Counted from the stretch's first letter, positions 1 to 8,414 are shown. The stretch is DNA of 64,000 nucleotides from Actinomadura opuntiae (GCF_030283205.1 NZ_JASNWF010000018.1:1-64000); one strand, 5' to 3'. The notes: generated from the letters alone by a model not told the origin. Numbers and translations: made by a program.

Positions 1-105
1 CCCGTTCGCCGCTCGAGTACCCCCGAAGGGGCCTTTCCGCTCGACTTGCATGTGTTAAGCACGCCGCCAGCGTTCGTCCTGAGCCAGGATCAAACTCTCC
101 ATCAA
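1..105 (-). rRNA. rrs: 16S rRNA, 5' end (partial)
   Basis: The minus strand carries the universal 16S start region (GAGTTTGATCCTGGCTCAG), followed by the conserved GACGAACGCTGGCGGCGTGC and AACACATGCAAGTCGAGCGG blocks, so the gene reads leftward out of the window. By alignment from memory with the E. coli 5' end, the mature RNA begins near position 105. Only about 105 nt of an approximately 1.5 kb gene are present; the rest of the rrn operon lies outside. Confidence 0.97.
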
Positions 106-284
106 GGCCCAACGACCACCCCAAGGGGCGAACCCCAGAGCAGCCAAACCTCAGAAGAAAATCCCAGCAAACGATCCCGAAGGACCGTATTGCCTCAAAG
201 AAATCCCCACCATCCCCGAAAAACGAGAACGGCCACGGGGCGATCCGACCAAAAAGCCGGATCGATAAAGGCACTGGCTTTTAA

Positions 285-306
285 CACGCTGTTAAGTTCT
301 CAAGAA
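285..306 (-). promoter_or_regulatory. rrn leader, conserved antitermination/processing block
   Basis: On the minus strand this block reads TTCTTGAGAACTTAACAGCG, which closely resembles the conserved BoxA-like leader block upstream of 16S in other actinomycetes. It lies between the proximal rRNA promoter and the 16S 5' end. In known rrn operons this region recruits Nus antitermination factors and pairs during pre-rRNA processing. The remaining leader (106-357) contains no open gene that I can support. Confidence 0.7.
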
Positions 307-364
307 ACGGACACCCACCGCGCCAGACCCGCTTCCGCGGCCCTCGCTCCGGGGCAACCCTACT

Positions 365-392
365 AACTTACCGGAACTTTCGATCCTGTCAA
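365..392 (-). promoter_or_regulatory. rrn promoter, proximal (sigma-A/HrdB type)
   Basis: The minus strand has a perfect -35 hexamer TTGACA at 392-387 and a -10 hexamer TAAGTT at 370-365, with a 16-nt spacer. The predicted start is around 358, giving a leader of about 250 nt before 16S. The hexamers and position are typical of actinobacterial rRNA promoters. Confidence 0.8.
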
Positions 393-444
393 CCGGCTCG
401 CTGGAGTCAATCTTCAGGCTCTCGGCCCGTCCCCCGCGCGCCAT

Positions 445-468
445 CACAGGCGATGATCATCGCCTGTG
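445..468. promoter_or_regulatory. 24-bp perfect palindrome between the two rrn promoters
   Basis: The two 12-nt arms are exact reverse complements with no spacer (each arm CACAGGCGATGA). It lies about 53 bp upstream of the proximal rrn promoter -35 box and inside the transcript predicted from the distal promoter. It could be a regulator site or a strong hairpin in the long leader; I do not recognise the binding protein. Confidence 0.6.
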
Positions 469-480
469 GGTGATCGTGCG

Positions 481-640
481 GTGGAGTCCCCAGGGCCGGC
501 CACCTTGCGGCGTCCTGCATCCCTTCTCGGGCCATCCACTCAAGAGTACCTCGCTCCGAAGCAGGCTTCGAACCGTTTTTTCTCTCGGTGGGTTCCCCGG
601 GGCCGTCCGCCTCTCGGCGTCCCGCATCCCCTTGGGGCAG
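481..640 (-). repeat. Degenerate direct repeat in the rrn promoter region
   Basis: Segments 481-533 and 588-640 are similar in the same orientation, 107 bp apart; each carries the pattern GGCGTCC(T/C)GCATCCC preceded by a CCCC(A/G)GGGCCG block. The copies lie between the distal and proximal rrn promoters, so both would be part of the long leader RNA. No protein-coding potential is convincing here. Confidence 0.5.
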
Positions 641-645
641 GAAGA

Positions 646-674
646 ACATTAGGCAGGCTCGTACGGTCCGTCAA
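646..674 (-). promoter_or_regulatory. rrn promoter, distal
   Basis: The minus strand shows -35 TTGACG (674-669) and -10 TAATGT (651-646) with a 17-nt spacer, about 280 bp upstream of the proximal rRNA promoter. Tandem promoters are usual for rrn operons. The interval 675-862 between this site and the next gene has no gene that I can see. Confidence 0.65.
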
Positions 675-862
675 ATCGACGGCGCCACCGCCCGGACACT
701 TGGCGGCCGTCTCCAGGAAACCCGCTGGTCACGGGGCTTGCGGGCCGTCGGCGTCAGTGGCGCGTCAGCCCGGCGTCAGCGTCCGGGCGCCGATGTGCGC
801 GCCGTGTCAGGGCCCTCACGGACGCTGGCGATGTCAGCACGACGACCTGTGAGGAACGACCG

Positions 863-1840
863 ATGGACTATGTGATCCAGGCCGAGGGCCTGCGTAAGAG
901 GTTCGGGGAGACGCTGGCCCTGGACGGGGTGGACATCGCGGCGAAGCGCGGCACCGTCCTGGGGGTGCTCGGTCCCAACGGGGCCGGGAAGACGACCGCC
1001 GTCCGGGTGCTCGCGACACTGCTCAAGCCGGACGCGGGGCACGCTTCGGTGTCCGGCTACGACGTGGTCAAGGACCCGGCGCGGGTGCGGGCGATGATCG
1101 GGCTGACCGGGCAGTACGCGTCGGTAGACGAGGAGCTGACCGGCGGCGAGAACCTGGTGATGATCGCGCGGCTGCTCGACTTCGGGCGGGCCGACGCGAA
1201 GGCGCGGGCGCGGGAGCTGCTGGCCCGGTTCCGGCTCACCGAGGCGGGGTCGCGCGCGGTGAAGACCTATTCGGGCGGGATGCGCCGCCGGCTGGACCTG
1301 GCGGCGAGCCTGATCAACCGTCCCGACGTCATCTTCCTGGACGAGCCGACGACGGGCCTGGACCCGCGGGCCCGCAACGAGGTGTGGGACACGGTCCGCG
1401 AGGTGGTCGCCGAAGGCGCGACCGTGCTGCTGACCACGCAGTACCTGGACGAGGCCGACGCGCTCGCCGAGCGGATCGCGGTGTTCGACCACGGCCGGGT
1501 GATCGCGGAGGGGACGTCCGACGACCTGAAGTCGCGGATCGGGCGGCAGACGCTCGCGGTCCGGGCGACCGAGATGTTCCGGACGGCGCAGCTCGGCGCG
1601 ATCGTGGCGGAACTCACCGGGGAGCGGCCCGAGGTGCAGGACGCGACGGGCCTGGTCACCGCGCCGGTGCAGGACCCGAAGCTGCTGTCGGCGCTGGTCC
1701 GGCGGCTGGACGAGGCGTCCATCGTGGCGGCGGAGCTGTCGCTGCGGCTGCCGAGCCTGGACGAGGTCTTCCTCACACTGACCGGCCACGTCGCCGAGGA
1801 GCGGCCGGCCGACCTGATCTCCGAGGGGAGCATGGCATGA
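863..1840 (+). CDS. DrrA-type ABC transporter ATP-binding protein
   Basis: This 325-aa protein is the nucleotide-binding subunit of an ABC exporter. Walker A GPNGAGKTT is at residues 37-45, the signature YSGGM at 136-140 and Walker B VIFLDEP at 156-162. The switch region reads TTQYLDEA, with glutamine where most ABC ATPases have the H-loop histidine, a feature of the daunorubicin-resistance (DrrA) subfamily. A C-terminal regulatory stretch of about 100 residues follows, as in DrrA. The ATG is preceded by a GAGGAA ribosome site. Its stop overlaps the start of the permease gene by 4 bp (ATGA), so the two are translationally coupled. It probably energises efflux of a hydrophobic drug or lipid; the substrate is not readable from sequence. 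Confidence 0.93.
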   Translation: MDYVIQAEGLRKRFGETLALDGVDIAAKRGTVLGVLGPNGAGKTTAVRVLATLLKPDAGHASVSGYDVVKDPARVRAMIGLTGQYASVDEELTGGENLVMIARLLDFGRADAKARARELLARFRLTEAGSRAVKTYSGGMRRRLDLAASLINRPDVIFLDEPTTGLDPRARNEVWDTVREVVAEGATVLLTTQYLDEADALAERIAVFDHGRVIAEGTSDDLKSRIGRQTLAVRATEMFRTAQLGAIVAELTGERPEVQDATGLVTAPVQDPKLLSALVRRLDEASIVAAELSLRLPSLDEVFLTLTGHVAEERPADLISEGSMA

Positions 1841-2655
1841 CCACGATGACCGTCGACGCGCCCGCCACGTCCGAGCCGCCCGCGCGGATCAGCCCGAGAA
1901 GGACGCTGCGGCACGGGCTGACGCTGGCGTGGCGCAACATCTCGCAGTTGAAGCACTCGCCGGAGAAGCTGCTGGACACGACGCTGATGCCGATCGTGTT
2001 CCTGCTGCTGTTCCTGTACGTGTTCGGCGGCGCGCTCGCCGGCGACACGCACACCTATCTGCAGCAGCTGCTTCCCGGGCTGGTGGCGCAGATGGCGATG
2101 TTCGCCACGATGGGCCTCGGAACGGCGCTGAACGAGGACATCCACAAGGGGGTGTTCGACCGGTTCCGGAGCCTGCCGATCGCCCGGTCGGCGCCGCTGA
2201 TCGGGACGGTGCTCGGCGACACGGTGCGATTCCTGACCGTGATGGTGGTGCTGGTGGGCTTCGGCTCGATCCTGGGGTTCCGATTCCACACCGACCCGCT
2301 GTCGGTGCTGGGCGCGTTCGCGCTGGCGTACGTGTTCTACCTGGCGGTGTGCTGGATCTCGGTGCTGGTCGGGCTGGTGGCGCCGTCGCCGGAGACGGTC
2401 CAGGGCCTGGCGTTCATCTGGGTGATGCCGCTGACGTTCGGCAGCAGCATCCTGGTGCCGAACACCTCCACGATGCCGGGCTGGCTGGAGGCGTGGACGA
2501 AGGTGAACCCGGTCACGCACCTGGCCGACGCGGTGCGGGCGCTGACCGTGGGCGGGCCGGTCGGCAACCACGTCTGGTACACGCTGGCGTGGGCGGCGGG
2601 GATCGTCATCGTCACGTTCCCGCTGGCCATGCGGATGTACTCGCGCCGCACCTGA
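1837..2655 (+). CDS. DrrB-type ABC-2 transporter permease
   Basis: This 272-aa integral membrane protein is the ABC-2 family partner of the preceding ATPase. A cytoplasmic N-terminus of about 50 residues leads into six hydrophobic segments, starting at the LLDTTLMPIVFLLLFLYVFG stretch, and a motif near the end (NPVTHLADAVRAL) that is typical of DrrB permeases. The ATG at 1837 overlaps the ATPase stop codon by 4 bp, so one mRNA encodes both and they form one exporter in the plasma membrane. The next gene is convergent; the 152 bp between them contain nothing I recognise. Confidence 0.92.
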   Translation: MTTMTVDAPATSEPPARISPRRTLRHGLTLAWRNISQLKHSPEKLLDTTLMPIVFLLLFLYVFGGALAGDTHTYLQQLLPGLVAQMAMFATMGLGTALNEDIHKGVFDRFRSLPIARSAPLIGTVLGDTVRFLTVMVVLVGFGSILGFRFHTDPLSVLGAFALAYVFYLAVCWISVLVGLVAPSPETVQGLAFIWVMPLTFGSSILVPNTSTMPGWLEAWTKVNPVTHLADAVRALTVGGPVGNHVWYTLAWAAGIVIVTFPLAMRMYSRRT

Positions 2656-2807
2656 GCACGATGGCGGGCGTCAGCGCGCGTCGGGGACGTCGGTCCGGAA
2701 GCGGAGCTCCGGGCCGGCGTCCTCGGCGTCTCGTCGGTGGGGACGGCGGCGGGGTCGGCAAGGGTGGGCCGCTGCGGTTCCGGGCGCCGGGAGTGTGGCG
2801 GGGCCGC

Positions 2808-5800
2808 TCAGACCGAGTCGACGAGGTCCGGCACCACCGCGAAGACCTCGTCGCGGGTGACGCGGCGGCCGCGCTCGTAGGCCTCCGCGAAGCCGTCCTC
2901 GCCGATCTCGCGCTTCACCGCCGGCTCGACGCGGCGGACCTCGTGCGAGCCCTCGTGCCGGAAGCCGAGCAGGCCGTGCGCGGTGCCGAGCAGCTCCGCG
3001 GCCCGGACGTGGTGGCCGCGCGCCGCCGCGAGCGCCGCGAGGCCCTCCAGCAGCGACGCCAGCAGCGGGTTGCCCATGATCCAGTCGTTGGGGAGGTCGT
3101 CCCAGGCGCGGGCGTGCCAGGCGGCGGCCTCGTCCAGGTCGCCCTCCTCCTCGGCGAGGCAGCCGAGCCTGCAGTAGGTCAGGCGCACCTCCCGGCTGAA
3201 GTCGGGACGGCGCCGGCGCGGCTCGACCCACTTGTGGGCGCGGTCGGCGTAGTCGCGAGCGGACGCCAGGTCGCCGTCCCACAGCGCCAGCTCGCTGCGC
3301 AGCAGCAGGGCGGACGCGGCGTCGGCGAACTCGCCGACGCGTTCCATCGCCGCGGTCGCGGTGTCCAGGTCGCGGCGGGCCTGCTCCAGGTCGCCCAGCA
3401 TCGCGCGCACCCGCGCGAGCCCGGTGAGCATCCCGGCGCTCGCCTCGGGGCTCATGCCCTCGCGGGCGTACCCGAGCGCCTCCTCGCCGTACCGGACCGC
3501 CTCGGCGAGCTCGCCCCGCGCGACGGCGACCTGCATCATGCCGCCGAGTCCGATGATCAGGCCCCACCGGTCGCCGAGCCCGCGGAACTCGGCGCAGCCC
3601 TCGGAGGCGTCGGCGGCGGCGCGGTCGATCTCGCCGGCGTTCAGCGCGATGTGCCCGAGGACCACCCGGACGATGGCGTGCACCCACGGGTCGGGGTGGT
3701 CCTCCACGGCGCGCAGCCGGCGCCGGGTGTCCTCCAGGTCGCCGGCGAAGATGCTGCTCGCCGGGCCGGCCAGGGCGAGGGCGGGGTGGCGCGGCGACTC
3801 CGGGACGTGGCGAATCACGCGGTCGAGGGCCGCGCGCAGCGACTCCTTCGTCGTCCCCTCGCCGGAGGCCATCTCGGTGACGAGGTCGGCGGAGATGACG
3901 CACATGGCGTACTCCTCCTCCATCCCCGGCGGCGCGGTGTCGCCCGCGATCTCGCGGACGGACCGGGCCCAGCCGCCGGCCTCCAGTTCCATGTCGCGCA
4001 TCATCCAGAACCACACGAGGGACGCGAGGAGGCGCAGCGCCCCCGGCACGTCGCGGACGGTGGTCAGGTGGCGGAACGCGGCGGTGCAGTTGTCGCGTTC
4101 GGCGGTCAGCCGCGCGGCCCAGCGGAGCTGGTCGGCGCGGCGCAGTTCGGGTTCGGCGCGCTCGGCGAGGTCGACGCACCACGCGGCGTGCTCGGAGCGG
4201 ACGCGGCCGGCCTCGCCCGCCTCGTCCAGCCTCTCCGCCGCGTAGACCCGGACGGTCTCCAGCAGCCGGTACCGCACCTCGGCGTCGCCGTCGGCCATCA
4301 CCAGCGACTTGTCGACCAGCGCGGCGATGACGTCGATGACGTCGTCGGGGTGGGGGGCGTCCGGCGCGTCCAGGCCGCACACCCGCACGGCGCCGTCCGG
4401 GGTGGCGCCGCCCGCGAACACCGACAGCCGGCGCAGCACGGTGCGCTCCGCGCCGTCCAGCAGGTCCCAGCTCCAGTCGACGACGGCGCGCAGCGTCCGG
4501 TGCCGGGGCAGCGCGGCGCGGCTGCCGGCGGTGAGCAGCCGGAACCGGTCGCCGAGCCGGTCGGCGACCTGCCGCGGCGTGAGCGAGCGCAGCCGGGCGG
4601 CGGCCAGTTCGATGGCGAGCGGGATGCCGTCGAGCGCGCGGCAGATCGCCACGACGTCGCCGACGGTGTCGGCGTCGACCGCGAAGCCCGGGCGCACCGC
4701 CGCGGCCCGGTCGGCGAACAGCCGGACCGCGGCGTATCCGAGCGCGTCCGGCGGCTCGGGCTCGCCGTCCTCGGGCGGCAGCGGCAGCGACGGGACGGGG
4801 CACAGCGACTCGCCGGTGATGCCGAGCGGTTCGCGGCTCGTGGCGAGGACCCGCACGCCGGGGGCCTGGGCGAGGATGTGGGCGGTGAGCTCGGCGACCG
4901 CGTCGACGAGGTGCTCGCAGTTGTCGAGGACGATCAGCATCCGCTTGGCGGTCAGGAAGTCGGTGAGCCGTTCGAGGGGGCGCGGGACGGTGCGGGCCTC
5001 CCCCTTGCGGACGGTGTCGGGGACGCCGAGGGCGGTGAGCAGGGTCTGCACGAGGTCGCCGGGATCGCTGACCGGGGCGAGCGCGACGAACCACACGCCG
5101 TCCGGCATGCCGTCCAGCAGCCCGGCGGCGGTCTCGCCGGCGAGCCGGGTCTTGCCCGCGCCGCCCGGCCCGGTCAGGGTGACGAGCCTGGTCTCGCGCA
5201 GCAGCTTGCCGATCCGGCGCGATTCCTCCTCCCGCCCGACGAAGCTGGTGAGCTGCGCCGCCAGGTTCGTGCGCGGCAGCTCCGGAGGCTCCGGCGGGCC
5301 CGCGGGCGCCTCGGCTGCGGCCGGAGCCGCGGCGTCGCGGCGCAGGATCGACAGGTGGACGGCGGCCAGTTCCGGCGACGGGTCGACGCCGAGCTGGTCG
5401 GCGAGCGCGTGCCGCGTCTCCTCGTACACCCGCAGGGCGTCGGCCTGCCGTCCCGCCGCGTACAGCGCCCGCATGAGCTGGCCGCGCAGCCGTTCGCGCA
5501 GCGGGTGCGCGGCGGCCAGCGGCTCCAGCTCGGCGACCGGCGGGACGGGCCGCCCGGCGGCGGCCTCCGCGTCCACCCGGTCCTCGACGGCGGCGAGGCG
5601 CAGCCCGTCCAGCCGGCCGATCGCGGCCTGGGCGTAGTCGGCGTCGGCGACGTCCGCCAGCGCGGGGCCGCGCCACAGGTCCAGGGCGCGGCGCAGCCCG
5701 TCCGCGCGGCGCGCCGGGTCGCCCTCGCGGCGGGCGGCGGCGACGGCGCGCTCGAACGCGACCGCGTCGACCTCGCCCGGGTCGATCCCCAGCCGGTAGC

Positions 5801-6053
5801 CGCCCGGGCCGTGCTCGACCAGGTCGCGGCCCGCGACGCCGCGCAGCCGCGACACCAGCGCCTGCAGCGCGTTTCCGCCACCGGCGGGCGGCGCGCCGTC
5901 CCACAGGTCGTCCAGCAGGCGCTCGGCCGACACCGGCCGCCCGGCCTCGGCCGCCAGCCGGACCAGCAGCGCGCGCAGCCGCGGGCCGCTGACCTCGACC
6001 GGCCGCGCGGCCTCGTCCCGCACGGACAGCGGGCCCAGGATGCCGATGCGCAC
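2808..6053 (-). CDS. SARP/AfsR-family transcriptional regulator with NB-ARC ATPase and TPR-like C-terminus
   Basis: This protein of about 1081 aa has the AfsR architecture. An OmpR-like winged helix (about 1-90) is followed by a bacterial transcriptional activation domain (about 95-240), a STAND/NB-ARC ATPase with Walker A GPGGAGKT (about 295-302) and Walker B MLIVLDNCEHL (about 372-382), and a long helical TPR-like C-terminal half. I chose the GTG at 6053, preceded by AAAGGGGA, because the protein then opens with RIGILGPL, where family members usually start; an upstream in-frame extension of 20 residues looks non-coding. Such regulators switch on secondary metabolism or exporter genes. It converges on the ABC exporter genes, so a regulatory link is plausible but not shown. 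Confidence 0.9.
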   Translation of the reverse strand: MRIGILGPLSVRDEAARPVEVSGPRLRALLVRLAAEAGRPVSAERLLDDLWDGAPPAGGGNALQALVSRLRGVAGRDLVEHGPGGYRLGIDPGEVDAVAFERAVAAARREGDPARRADGLRRALDLWRGPALADVADADYAQAAIGRLDGLRLAAVEDRVDAEAAAGRPVPPVAELEPLAAAHPLRERLRGQLMRALYAAGRQADALRVYEETRHALADQLGVDPSPELAAVHLSILRRDAAAPAAAEAPAGPPEPPELPRTNLAAQLTSFVGREEESRRIGKLLRETRLVTLTGPGGAGKTRLAGETAAGLLDGMPDGVWFVALAPVSDPGDLVQTLLTALGVPDTVRKGEARTVPRPLERLTDFLTAKRMLIVLDNCEHLVDAVAELTAHILAQAPGVRVLATSREPLGITGESLCPVPSLPLPPEDGEPEPPDALGYAAVRLFADRAAAVRPGFAVDADTVGDVVAICRALDGIPLAIELAAARLRSLTPRQVADRLGDRFRLLTAGSRAALPRHRTLRAVVDWSWDLLDGAERTVLRRLSVFAGGATPDGAVRVCGLDAPDAPHPDDVIDVIAALVDKSLVMADGDAEVRYRLLETVRVYAAERLDEAGEAGRVRSEHAAWCVDLAERAEPELRRADQLRWAARLTAERDNCTAAFRHLTTVRDVPGALRLLASLVWFWMMRDMELEAGGWARSVREIAGDTAPPGMEEEYAMCVISADLVTEMASGEGTTKESLRAALDRVIRHVPESPRHPALALAGPASSIFAGDLEDTRRRLRAVEDHPDPWVHAIVRVVLGHIALNAGEIDRAAADASEGCAEFRGLGDRWGLIIGLGGMMQVAVARGELAEAVRYGEEALGYAREGMSPEASAGMLTGLARVRAMLGDLEQARRDLDTATAAMERVGEFADAASALLLRSELALWDGDLASARDYADRAHKWVEPRRRRPDFSREVRLTYCRLGCLAEEEGDLDEAAAWHARAWDDLPNDWIMGNPLLASLLEGLAALAAARGHHVRAAELLGTAHGLLGFRHEGSHEVRRVEPAVKREIGEDGFAEAYERGRRVTRDEVFAVVPDLVDSV

Positions 6054-6131
6054 GTGTCCCCTTTCCGGCTGCCATTGTCCCCGATCGCGGGAGTCCATGT
6101 GTGGACGGCGCATACCGGGTAGTCACCTCGT

Positions 6132-6389
6132 ATGCCCAGAGCACAGATCAAGGACGAGAAGAAGTACCAGAAGCTCCGCGACAAGGGCGAGAGCAAGGAG
6201 AAGGCGGCCCGCATCGCCAACGCGTCGGCGAACCAGGGCGGCGAGAAGGTCGGCCGCAAGGGCGGCAAGAACCCCTCCTACGACGACTGGACCAAGGAAG
6301 ACCTGATGAAGCGGGCCCGCGAGCTCGGCATCGAAGGCCGCTCGTCGATGAACAAGTCGCAGCTCGTGAAGGCGCTGCGCGACCACTGA
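6132..6389 (+). CDS. Small basic protein with Rho N-terminal/SAP-like module
   Basis: This 85-aa protein is strongly charged and lysine-rich (MPRAQIKDEKKYQKLRDKGE at the start) and ends in a helix-extended-helix module, WTKEDLMKRARELGIEGRSS, of the Rho-N/SAP type that binds nucleic acids. Similar small proteins are widespread in actinomycetes and are annotated only as Rho-N-domain proteins. It opens a tight three-gene cluster: its TGA shares a base with the ATG of the VOC gene. A nucleoid or RNA-binding role is inferred from composition only. Confidence 0.8.
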   Translation: MPRAQIKDEKKYQKLRDKGESKEKAARIANASANQGGEKVGRKGGKNPSYDDWTKEDLMKRARELGIEGRSSMNKSQLVKALRDH

Positions 6390-6748
6390 TGGAGCTCGTC
6401 TTCGTCCTGGACTGCGCGGACCCCGACGCGCTGGCGGACTTCTGGTCCGCCGCCCTCGGCTACGAACGCGGCGGCTACGACCCCCCGTACGTCGTGCTCA
6501 CCGACCCCCGCGGCCAGAACCCGCGCCTGCTGCTGCAGCGGGTCCCCGAACCGAAGGTCGCCAAGAACCGCATGCACCCGGACCTGCGGGTCGCCGACAT
6601 GGACGCCGAGCTGGCCCGGGTCACGGCGCTCGGCGCCACCGTCGTGCGCGGCCCGTTCGACGACGACGGCTGGCTCACCACGGTGTGCGCCGACCCGGAG
6701 GGCAACGAGTTCTGCGTGATCGTCCCGCCCGGAAAGGAACAGGCATGA
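6389..6748 (+). CDS. VOC-superfamily (glyoxalase-like) protein
   Basis: This 119-aa protein has the paired beta-alpha-beta-beta-beta pattern of the vicinal oxygen chelate fold. It opens with FVLDCADPDALADFWSAALG, the usual start of the glyoxalase-like family, and ends with ADPEGNEFCVI, which places a conserved glutamate. Members bind metal and act as dioxygenases, isomerases or resistance proteins; the substrate cannot be told. It overlaps the upstream gene by 1 bp and the downstream gene by 4 bp, so all three are probably co-translated. Confidence 0.85.
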   Translation: MELVFVLDCADPDALADFWSAALGYERGGYDPPYVVLTDPRGQNPRLLLQRVPEPKVAKNRMHPDLRVADMDAELARVTALGATVVRGPFDDDGWLTTVCADPEGNEFCVIVPPGKEQA

Positions 6749-7254
6749 ACACCGTCGTCGACACCGCCCGCAAGCAGAAGGACGAGTACGCCGGAGACGC
6801 CGACCGCCCGCTCGGCTCCTACCTCGGCACCATGGCGGTGTACGCGGTGACCACCGGCGCGGTGGCACTGCTGGCCTGGCGGCGGCGCGGCCGCGCCCCC
6901 GCCGTCGGGCTCGGCGACCTCGCGCTGATGACGATCACCACGCACAAGCTGTCCCGGCTGATCGCCAAGGACCCGGTGACGAGCCCGCTGCGCGCCCCGT
7001 TCACCCGCTACTCCGGCACGTCCGGGCCCGCCGAGCTCGCCGAGGAGGCCCGCGGGCACGGCGTCCGGCACGCCGTCGGCGAGCTGGTCACCTGCCCGTT
7101 CTGCACCGGCCAGTGGGTCGCGACGGCCTACGCGGCGGGGCTGGTCTTCGCCCCCGACGCCACCCGGCTGGCCGGCGCCACCATGACGGCCGTCGCGGGC
7201 TCCGACTGGCTCCAGCTCGCTTACGCCCGCCTGCAGCAGGCCGCCGAGGGTTAG
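6745..7254 (+). CDS. DUF1360 membrane protein
   Basis: This 169-aa protein has two hydrophobic segments, one near residues 28-45 and one around the CPFCTGQWVATAYAAGLVFA stretch. The CPFC motif followed by TGQW and the MTITTHKLSRLIAKDPVTSP stretch are hallmarks of the DUF1360 family, found in Bacillus spore proteins and in many actinomycetes. Its function is unknown. The ATG overlaps the VOC stop by 4 bp. The paired cysteines could bind metal or form a disulfide; that is inference. Confidence 0.85.
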   Translation: MNTVVDTARKQKDEYAGDADRPLGSYLGTMAVYAVTTGAVALLAWRRRGRAPAVGLGDLALMTITTHKLSRLIAKDPVTSPLRAPFTRYSGTSGPAELAEEARGHGVRHAVGELVTCPFCTGQWVATAYAAGLVFAPDATRLAGATMTAVAGSDWLQLAYARLQQAAEG

Positions 7255-7280
7255 AACGCCCCAACCGCCACATTCTTTAC

Positions 7281-7304
7281 GTTTGCCCCTACGGGATCGG
7301 GTAC
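7281..7304 (+). promoter_or_regulatory. Stress-sigma (SigB/SigF-type) promoter for the baeRF gene
   Basis: GTTT at 7281-7284 and GGGTAC at 7299-7304 are separated by 14 nt. This matches the Streptomyces general-stress sigma-B consensus (GNNT, 14-16 nt, GGGTAC/T) and resembles mycobacterial SigF promoters. The predicted start (7310-7313) falls within a few bases of the ATG at 7314, and no Shine-Dalgarno sequence is visible, so the mRNA would be leaderless or nearly so. Confidence 0.65.
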
Positions 7305-7313
7305 GGCGACCCT

Positions 7314-8414
7314 ATGGAGCTGTCATTCCTCAAGACGCTGTACCAGCACCCCGGCCCCTACGCGTCGGTGTACGCCGATCTCACGCGGACGACCGAGGAC
7401 GCGTCCAAGGCCGCCGAACTGCGGTGGCGGGCGCTGCGCGCGGACCTGGAGGCCCAGCACGCCCCGGAGGCCACGCTCCGCGCCGTCGAGGAGGTCGTCC
7501 TGGGGGAGATGGCGCGGCGCCGCTCCGAGGGCCTGGTGGTCTTCGCGGCGGACGGCGAGGTGCTGCACATCGACCGGCTCCCCGACCCGCCCCGCGTCTC
7601 GCAGGCCCGCGTCTCCCCGCTCCCCCACGTGCTGCCGTACCTGGCCGACCGCGGTGAGCGGTTCCCGCACCTGCTGGCCGTCGTGGACCGCCGCGGCGGC
7701 ACCATCGACTGCGTCCGCGCCGACGGACGCCACGAGCACATCGACGTCCAGGGCGACGAGGAGTACCCGATCCGCAAGACGAAGGCGGGCGACTGGAACC
7801 AGTCCCGCTTCCAGCGCTCCTCCGAGAACGTCTGGAAGCACAACGCCAAGAAGGTCGCGCACGCGATCGACCGGGCCGCCGAGCGCTGCGGCGTCGAGGC
7901 CGTCCTGATCGCCGGGGACACCCGGGCCCGCAACGCCGTCCTGGAGGAGGTCTCGGAGGGCGTCCTGGAACACACGGTCGAGACCGACAAGAACACCAAT
8001 GTCGGCGACCCCGACCTCGACGCCGAGCTGCGCCGCATCCTGGAGCTGAAGACGACCGAGCGCGTGATGGCCGTCGCGGAGCGCTTCGACCGCGAGCTCG
8101 CCAACGGCCAGCGCGCCGTCGCGGGCCTCCCGGCGACGGTCGAGGCCGTCCGCCAGGGGCAGGTGGAGACGCTCCTGCTCGACGACGACCCGGACTCCCC
8201 CGCGCGCCTGTGGGTCGGCCCCGAGCCGGGCCAGGTCGCGGCGGACCCCGACGAGCTCCGCACCGAGTTCGGCGTCACCGACCCCACCCCCGACCGCGCG
8301 GACGCCGCCCTGGTCAGAGCCCTCACCGCCACCGACGGCGACCTGGTCGTCCTCCCGTCGGACGGCCCCAACGCCAACCTCCACGTAGGCGCCGTCCTCC
8401 GCTACACCGCCTGA
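7314..8414 (+). CDS. Vms1/eRF1-like (baeRF) peptidyl-tRNA hydrolase-type protein
   Basis: This 366-aa protein belongs to the bacterial relatives of eukaryotic release factor 1 and Vms1/ANKZF1; the mycobacterial dormancy protein Rv2629 is the relative I recall. The central region holds a WNQSRFQR segment (about 161-168) whose Gln163 may correspond to the catalytic-loop glutamine of the family. It is followed by a helix rich in basic residues and the VEAVLIAGDTRARN strand-turn of the release-factor fold. A role in releasing or protecting peptidyl-tRNA on stalled ribosomes is inferred from the family. The gene stands alone behind a stress-type promoter, with no ribosome site before its ATG, and is followed by strong hairpins and a tRNA-Ala gene. 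Confidence 0.85.
   Translation: MELSFLKTLYQHPGPYASVYADLTRTTEDASKAAELRWRALRADLEAQHAPEATLRAVEEVVLGEMARRRSEGLVVFAADGEVLHIDRLPDPPRVSQARVSPLPHVLPYLADRGERFPHLLAVVDRRGGTIDCVRADGRHEHIDVQGDEEYPIRKTKAGDWNQSRFQRSSENVWKHNAKKVAHAIDRAAERCGVEAVLIAGDTRARNAVLEEVSEGVLEHTVETDKNTNVGDPDLDAELRRILELKTTERVMAVAERFDRELANGQRAVAGLPATVEAVRQGQVETLLLDDDPDSPARLWVGPEPGQVAADPDELRTEFGVTDPTPDRADAALVRALTATDGDLVVLPSDGPNANLHVGAVLRYTA

Noticed and set aside
1837..6053. Possible secondary-metabolite gene cluster suggested by DrrAB and a SARP regulator
   Set aside because: No biosynthetic enzymes (PKS, NRPS, terpene, RiPP) lie nearby; the neighbours are unrelated.
1929..6122. A 1397-codon open frame on the plus strand antisense to the SARP regulator
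   Set aside because: Composition is the Arg/Ala/Gly/Pro-rich pattern of a shadow frame at high GC; the minus-strand protein has clear domains.
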